Assembly (NCBI GenBank): GCA_023450085.1
Contig: JAEXHI010000037.1
Span: 71,032-135,031, forward strand
Length of the DNA: 64,000 nucleotides
DNA from: Bacteroidota bacterium
GTDB lineage: Bacteria; Bacteroidota; Bacteroidia; Sphingobacteriales; Sphingobacteriaceae
Reading direction: 5' to 3'
Shown: positions 60,501 to 64,000 of the stretch, in pieces
Numbering within the stretch: position 1 is the first letter of the stretch
Layout of the letters: every line of letters begins with the position of its first letter
Program-made: the position numbers and the translations under genes
Notes under the pieces: generated by a model
Told to the model about the DNA's origin: nothing
The model's input: the letters and a program-made list of their open reading frames with translations, nothing else
Databases searched by the model: none

Positions 60501-63500
60501 TGGTGTGATTGATCGTGGGGCTTATGAATACCAAAGTTTTGATGTATTGCCTGATGCTAACCATGTGGTTTATGTGAATGCTGCGGCAACGGGTACAGGT
60601 GCAGGAAATTCTTGGGCAAATGCGGTGACTTCACTGGCAGATGTATTACAATGGGCTAGGACAAAGTACAATGCTGATGCGACGGTTTTTGATGCTGCGC
60701 CACTAAAAATATATGTGGCTAAAGGTGTTTACAAGCCTGCTTATCATGCTGCCGATGCAAATTTTACTACTGATGGAGGGCGTGACAATGCGTTTGTGCT
60801 AGTGAAAAACGTGGAGTTGTATGGCGGTTTCGCAGGGACTGAAGCTACTTTGACCGAACGTAATCTTAAGCTGGTGGCTAATCGGACCATTCTTAGTGGA
60901 GATTTAAATGGTAACGACGAAACAATGTCTACCATTACTGCGAATGTCGACAATACCAATCACGTGGTACTTAGCGTGGGAAATGTAGGTAGCGCCATAT
61001 TAGATGGATTTAGCATTGTTGGTGGTAATGCAAATACCACAAGCACCATTATGGTGAATGGGCAAACCATTTATCAAGATAGAGGTGCAGGTGTTTATAA
61101 CCAGGGAGCTTCACCAAAAATTACGAATAGTATCATTTCTGGACATGCGGCTACAGCAGACCATACTGGTGCAGGTATTTACAATTATGCTGCTTCACCA
61201 CAAATTAGTAATACTTTAATCACAGGAAATAAAACCTCGGGTAATGCCAGTGGAGCAGCGATGTACAGTACCTATTCTGCACCAAAATTGTTGAATGCCA
61301 CAGTTGCGGGGAATAATGGCAGTGGTACTGCTAATGCTGCGGTTTATCACAACCTTTCTTCACCCACTATCGCAAATACAGTGGTTTATGGGAATAGTAG
61401 TGGTATCCTTGAAAATACGACCATCACAGCACCTGTTTATCAAAATCCAACAGTAGCTATTAATGATAATAGTACTGGCACCGATCCTTGGGATAGCCCT
61501 GTTAATGCGCTTACCGATAATAACAGTTATGCAACCATGTCAAATGCAGCATTATTAATTGGAGGTACCGTAAGAAGCAGTAATTTTTTATCGGTTAAAG
61601 GCTTTGGATTTAATGTGCCTCCTAATGCGCAAATATTAGGCGTAGAGGTAGAAATTCGAAAAGCTTCTAGTGATAACTCAGGTAGTAATTTTACTAGGGA
61701 TTTAAATATCAAGTTGCTCAAAAACAACCAAGTGACAGGAACTAATCATGCTAATACTGGTGTCAATTGGCCTACAACAGAAACAGCATTTACTTATGGT
61801 GCCAATACAGACCTTTGGGGACTTGCCTTAACACCTGCAGATGTAAATGCTAGTGATTTTGGAGTGGCGATTTCTGTTGAGTCTAGGGCTGCTGGATTAT
61901 TGTTGCCTACGGTGATTTCTTACATTGATCAGGTGAGGATAAGGGTTTCTTACCAGGTAAATGCGGTAACTAGCGTAAGTTATAGCTTGATACAGGGTGG
62001 ATTTGCTGGAACTGGAAATCTGGATACGGACCCTAAATATCTTAATCCAACTGCATTTATCGCAGCTCCAGTTTATACTGGAAATTATATTTTACATGAT
62101 GAAAGCCCAACCATTGATGTAGGAAATAATCTATTGTACACTAATAATGGTGGCAATTTAGCTACGGACAAAGATTTGTTAGGGAATAAACGATTGTCGG
62201 GTGCAAGCATTGATTTGGGTGCCTATGAATATCAAGACCTCATTCCAGACGCTAACAATATTCTCTATGTGGATGCTGCTGCTACAGGAACGGGCGAAGG
62301 GTCATCGTGGATAAATGCGAGCCCATCACTTGCCGATGCATTGAAATGGGCCCGCAAAAAATATAATCTAGATCAAACTGTTTTTGATGCCACGCCTTTG
62401 AAGATCTATGTGGCAAAGGGGACCTATAAGCCAGCTTACAATGCTGCTAGTGCAAATTATGTGTTAGATGGAGGTCGTGATAATGCTTTTACATTAGTGA
62501 AAAATGTACAGCTGTATGGAGGTTTTGATCCAAGCAATAGTATTGATGACTTAACAAAAGCAAGGATTTATGGGGCAAGCGGTACTATTTTAAGTGGCGA
62601 TGTGAATGGTGATGACGTGGTGACCGGTTCAGGAGCATCGCTTAGCCTGACGAATAATTCTGATAACAATTATCATGTGGTATTGGCTGTGGGTGATGTT
62701 GGCAATGCGAAATTAGATGGTTTTATCCTGAAAGGTGGGAATGCTAATGGAAGTGGCACCGTTACGGTAAATGGTGTTTCAGCGAGTAGGGCTAATGGTG
62801 GTGGAATGTATAATCATACTGCTTCACCAATAGTAGAAAACTGTGGTTTTACTGCAAATGCCGGAGTTCAAGGTGCGGGGATGTTGAATGAGCAGGCTTC
62901 ACCAATCATCATTGGCAGTAAAATTTATGCTAATTCTAGTGGTATTGGCGGAGGGATGTACAATTATTCAGGAGCCAATGTCAATATGAAGGGTAGCATC
63001 ATCAGTGAAAACAAGGCATCTTCTGGCGGTGGCGGTATCATTATCCACGATTCTAATGGAACCTTTACCAATACAACTTTTGTGAATAATGGGAATATGG
63101 CCTTTGCCATCGTTTCTAGTGGTGCGCCTGTTTTGCAAAATAGTATTGTTTGGGACAGTATGCAGGGGACTGGATATACCGCTAGTTATTCTTTGTTGAA
63201 AGGTTCGTCAGACAATTCCAATGGTAATATAAATGCAACTAGCTTAACTGCAGCAGCTATTTTTAATGATGAAGCTAATGCGGATTATACCCTGAAAAGT
63301 ACAAGCCCTGCGATTAATAAAGGAGATAATAGCCTGTATTCAGGTTTGGATGCCAACACTAAAGATTTGGCTGCAAATGCGAGGGTTTTCAATTATGCTA
63401 CTAATGGTACTATTGATATAGGTGCTTATGAATATCAAGGTGTTTTGGTAACTACATTAGCAGGTTTTGCCAATATTAACAAAGTTTTTGGCGATGCTGA

Positions 63501-64000
63501 TTTCGTACTTACAGTTCCTACCACTAATAGTGATGGTGTCTTTACGTACACCAGTAGCGATGAAAATGTGGCTACAATTAGCGGAAATACCATCACCATT
63601 ATTGGTGCGGGAACAACTACGATCACTGCTGCACAAGCAGCTACAGGAAATTATACGGCAGGAAGTATTTCATTAACCTTAACAGTAGGTAAGGCAGATC
63701 AGCTCATCACTTTTGCACCACTAGCTAATAAGGTTTATGGGGATGCCGATTTTAATTTAAGCGGCACAGGTGGTGCCTCAGGCAATGCGGTTACTTATGC
63801 GAGTTCCAATCCCTTGGTGGCTACCATTGTGGGCAATACTTTGACTATCGTTGGAGCGGGCAGTACTACTATCACCGCTTCGCAGTTGGGCAATGCCAAT
63901 TACAATGCTGCACTTGATGTTCAACAAACCTTAACAGTTGGTAAAGCGGATCAAACCATCAGCTTTGCGGCTTTAACTAATAAGGTTTATGGGGATGCCG
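57541..64000 (+). CDS. Giant secreted beta-helix / MBG-repeat surface protein, N-terminal part (3' end beyond window)
   Basis: The frame is open from the ATG at 57541 to the window edge: 2153 codons without a stop, checked codon by codon. Signal peptide at 1-19 (ending MQSYAQ). Four right-handed beta-helix blocks lie at about 20-421, 436-998, 1011-1565 and 1574-1966. Each starts with (V/I)xYVxxxxxG...SWxNA and IxVAKGTYxPA and ends with IDxGAYEY-like text. Inside, the units repeat NCxFxxN.A..GGxIYN. A separate beta-sandwich-like segment of about 180 residues is nested in block 3. From about 1971 Ig/MBG-like repeats of about 84 residues begin (NKVYGDADFNLSGTG). It is probably a secreted adhesin-like or polymer-binding protein. 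Anchor or sorting signals would be at the unseen C-terminus. Confidence 0.88.
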   Translation, partial: MKKYTLLFLCFVVMQSYAQTIRYVKVDATGANNGTSWANAYTNFQTAVNAAAAGEEVWVAAGTYQPASGQFFAMKEGVKIYGGFAGNEGTLSARNWTTNVTTLQGNGSYVIKNELNGLTNAAVLDGFTVTGGSAVVAGAGMYNASSSPSVINCNFSGNSATYGAGAIYNYQCSTPPMITNCVFSNNNGATYGGAIYNVLSSPIITGCTFNNNTAVTGGGIYSGNQSVPNISNCTFKNNTASTAAGGAIYYNGGGVSINAYISNCLFTGNTSNAGSAVGYGDQVANNLIVTNCTFYNNTGSAALYARFWNAGFRPIILNNSIVYGNTSFFDRTASGGEIQVNYSLIQGASCPVGGTCNTGVIYNQDPKFVDAAAGNFKLEQVSPAVNKGNNSLYVGLNSATLDLAGGLRLLGATIDMGAFESPYNPVPVPDAGGIVYVKQNGAGDLSGNSWTNAAPELSNALTAAVTNTNIQQIWVAKGTYQPASGQSFVMKEGVKMYGGFVGTESQINQRIFGATPADSTLLQGNGSYVVSSVSLTAASLIDGFSIKGGSGQTWGGGMYNYGSAITINNCLFAANSATIGGGICNYYNSAPTISNCTFSGNTADGGGGISNYNNSSPTISNCTFFRNRANSGGAINNFSSSKPNITGCTFTENTANDFGGAITNSTSSSSTITNCNFSGNKATSASGGAIFNTASSPVITDCSFSNNTSSTYGGGIFNEQSSAANISNSTFTSNSSGGGGGIFNTGSSPSIVGCTFTSNSASVSGGGGVFNYSSSSAIISNCTFVSNTVSASGGGGMMNQGASPTVTNCVFKGNTSTGNSSGAGMYNVIAAATTVKNCVFYGNTSVRYAGAIYNGSSSPKLINCTIAGNRAGFTNWGGGIYNSSSSSPVISNAIIYGNSDGIINSNSTPIVSYSIVQGGYVGTGNTDVDPLFTNAPAFSTAPFIVGDYTLKSYSPATNTGSNALYTGLDAATLDVAGNARVYRYATGGVIDRGAYEYQSFDVLPDANHVVYVNAAATGTGAGNSWANAVTSLADVLQWARTKYNADATVFDAAPLKIYVAKGVYKPAYHAADANFTTDGGRDNAFVLVKNVELYGGFAGTEATLTERNLKLVANRTILSGDLNGNDETMSTITANVDNTNHVVLSVGNVGSAILDGFSIVGGNANTTSTIMVNGQTIYQDRGAGVYNQGASPKITNSIISGHAATADHTGAGIYNYAASPQISNTLITGNKTSGNASGAAMYSTYSAPKLLNATVAGNNGSGTANAAVYHNLSSPTIANTVVYGNSSGILENTTITAPVYQNPTVAINDNSTGTDPWDSPVNALTDNNSYATMSNAALLIGGTVRSSNFLSVKGFGFNVPPNAQILGVEVEIRKASSDNSGSNFTRDLNIKLLKNNQVTGTNHANTGVNWPTTETAFTYGANTDLWGLALTPADVNASDFGVAISVESRAAGLLLPTVISYIDQVRIRVSYQVNAVTSVSYSLIQGGFAGTGNLDTDPKYLNPTAFIAAPVYTGNYILHDESPTIDVGNNLLYTNNGGNLATDKDLLGNKRLSGASIDLGAYEYQDLIPDANNILYVDAAATGTGEGSSWINASPSLADALKWARKKYNLDQTVFDATPLKIYVAKGTYKPAYNAASANYVLDGGRDNAFTLVKNVQLYGGFDPSNSIDDLTKARIYGASGTILSGDVNGDDVVTGSGASLSLTNNSDNNYHVVLAVGDVGNAKLDGFILKGGNANGSGTVTVNGVSASRANGGGMYNHTASPIVENCGFTANAGVQGAGMLNEQASPIIIGSKIYANSSGIGGGMYNYSGANVNMKGSIISENKASSGGGGIIIHDSNGTFTNTTFVNNGNMAFAIVSSGAPVLQNSIVWDSMQGTGYTASYSLLKGSSDNSNGNINATSLTAAAIFNDEANADYTLKSTSPAINKGDNSLYSGLDANTKDLAANARVFNYATNGTIDIGAYEYQGVLVTTLAGFANINKVFGDADFVLTVPTTNSDGVFTYTSSDENVATISGNTITIIGAGTTTITAAQAATGNYTAGSISLTLTVGKADQLITFAPLANKVYGDADFNLSGTGGASGNAVTYASSNPLVATIVGNTLTIVGAGSTTITASQLGNANYNAALDVQQTLTVGKADQTISFAALTNKVYGDA
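63456..64000 (+). repeat. Tandem Ig/MBG-like coding repeats, about 249-252-nt period, continuing past the edge
   Basis: The units start near 63478, 63727 and 63979 (NKVFGDAD, then NKVYGDAD twice). The string AATAAGGTTTATGGGGATG is identical at 63727 and 63979, 252 bases apart, so the last units are nearly identical in DNA. Each unit contains a TIVGAGTTTITA-like strand and ends TLTVGKADQ. The total number is unknown. Confidence 0.8.

Overview
The window is a piece of a Bacteroidota chromosome, most likely from the Sphingobacteriaceae (Pedobacter-like). This rests on gene content and signals: a SusC/SusD pair under an ECF sigma/FecR switch, FabV, BshA, a SAM-I riboswitch on metH, many TAnnTTTG promoter elements, few Shine-Dalgarno sequences and low G+C. 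I saw no rRNA, tRNA, CRISPR array or insertion sequence. The genus is an inference; no database was consulted.

Region by region. 1-2.8 kb: the 5' end of an S41 protease gene, murQ, a conserved unknown and a Bax-inhibitor-1 membrane protein. 2.8-8.2 kb: a methionine/one-carbon block made of promoter, SAM riboswitch, metH and metF, with a GIY-YIG nuclease gene and repeat-like flanks wedged between metH and metF. 8.4-16.8 kb (minus): a compact operon of sigma factor, FecR anti-sigma, SusC, SusD, a lipoprotein, a di-haem cytochrome c peroxidase and a 41-residue membrane peptide. 16.9-20.4 kb: two small exported proteins and an outer-membrane beta-barrel receptor. 20.7-29.4 kb: a Nudix-type regulator divergent from a receptor/GH3/sugar-MFS set, then a GHL10 hydrolase-like protein; two palindromes in the divergent promoter region look like operators. 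29.5-36.8 kb: proBA, a TetR repressor with a nitroreductase and a well-defined double operator, a beta-barrel protein, msrA with a DUF1398 gene, and a 2OG-Fe(II) oxygenase.

36.8-52.7 kb is mostly housekeeping: an OstA/LptA-like protein, tilS, bshA, a lipocalin-like lipoprotein, a lactonase, an rRNA pseudouridine synthase with a long basic tail, a lytic transglycosylase, a 2Fe-2S oxidoreductase, pirin, a SulP transporter and fabV. 52.7-57.5 kb carries a structured intergenic element, a short upstream ORF, a TPR protein, a TPR/HTH regulator, a cyclic-nucleotide-domain/AraC fusion regulator and a dense patch of repeats.

From 57541 to the right edge there is one uninterrupted frame of 2153 codons. 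It is the start of a giant secreted protein with four beta-helix blocks, a nested beta-sandwich domain and the first of a series of about 84-residue Ig/MBG-like repeats; its end is outside the window.

Three things deserve most attention. They are the giant surface protein and its regulator neighbourhood, the two promoter regions whose operators can be read directly (TetR and Nudix), and the rich set of palindromic intergenic repeats, including the one that seems to have carried a GIY-YIG gene into the metH-metF operon. Several genes also have a -7 element exactly 4 nt before their ATG, which suggests leaderless mRNAs.
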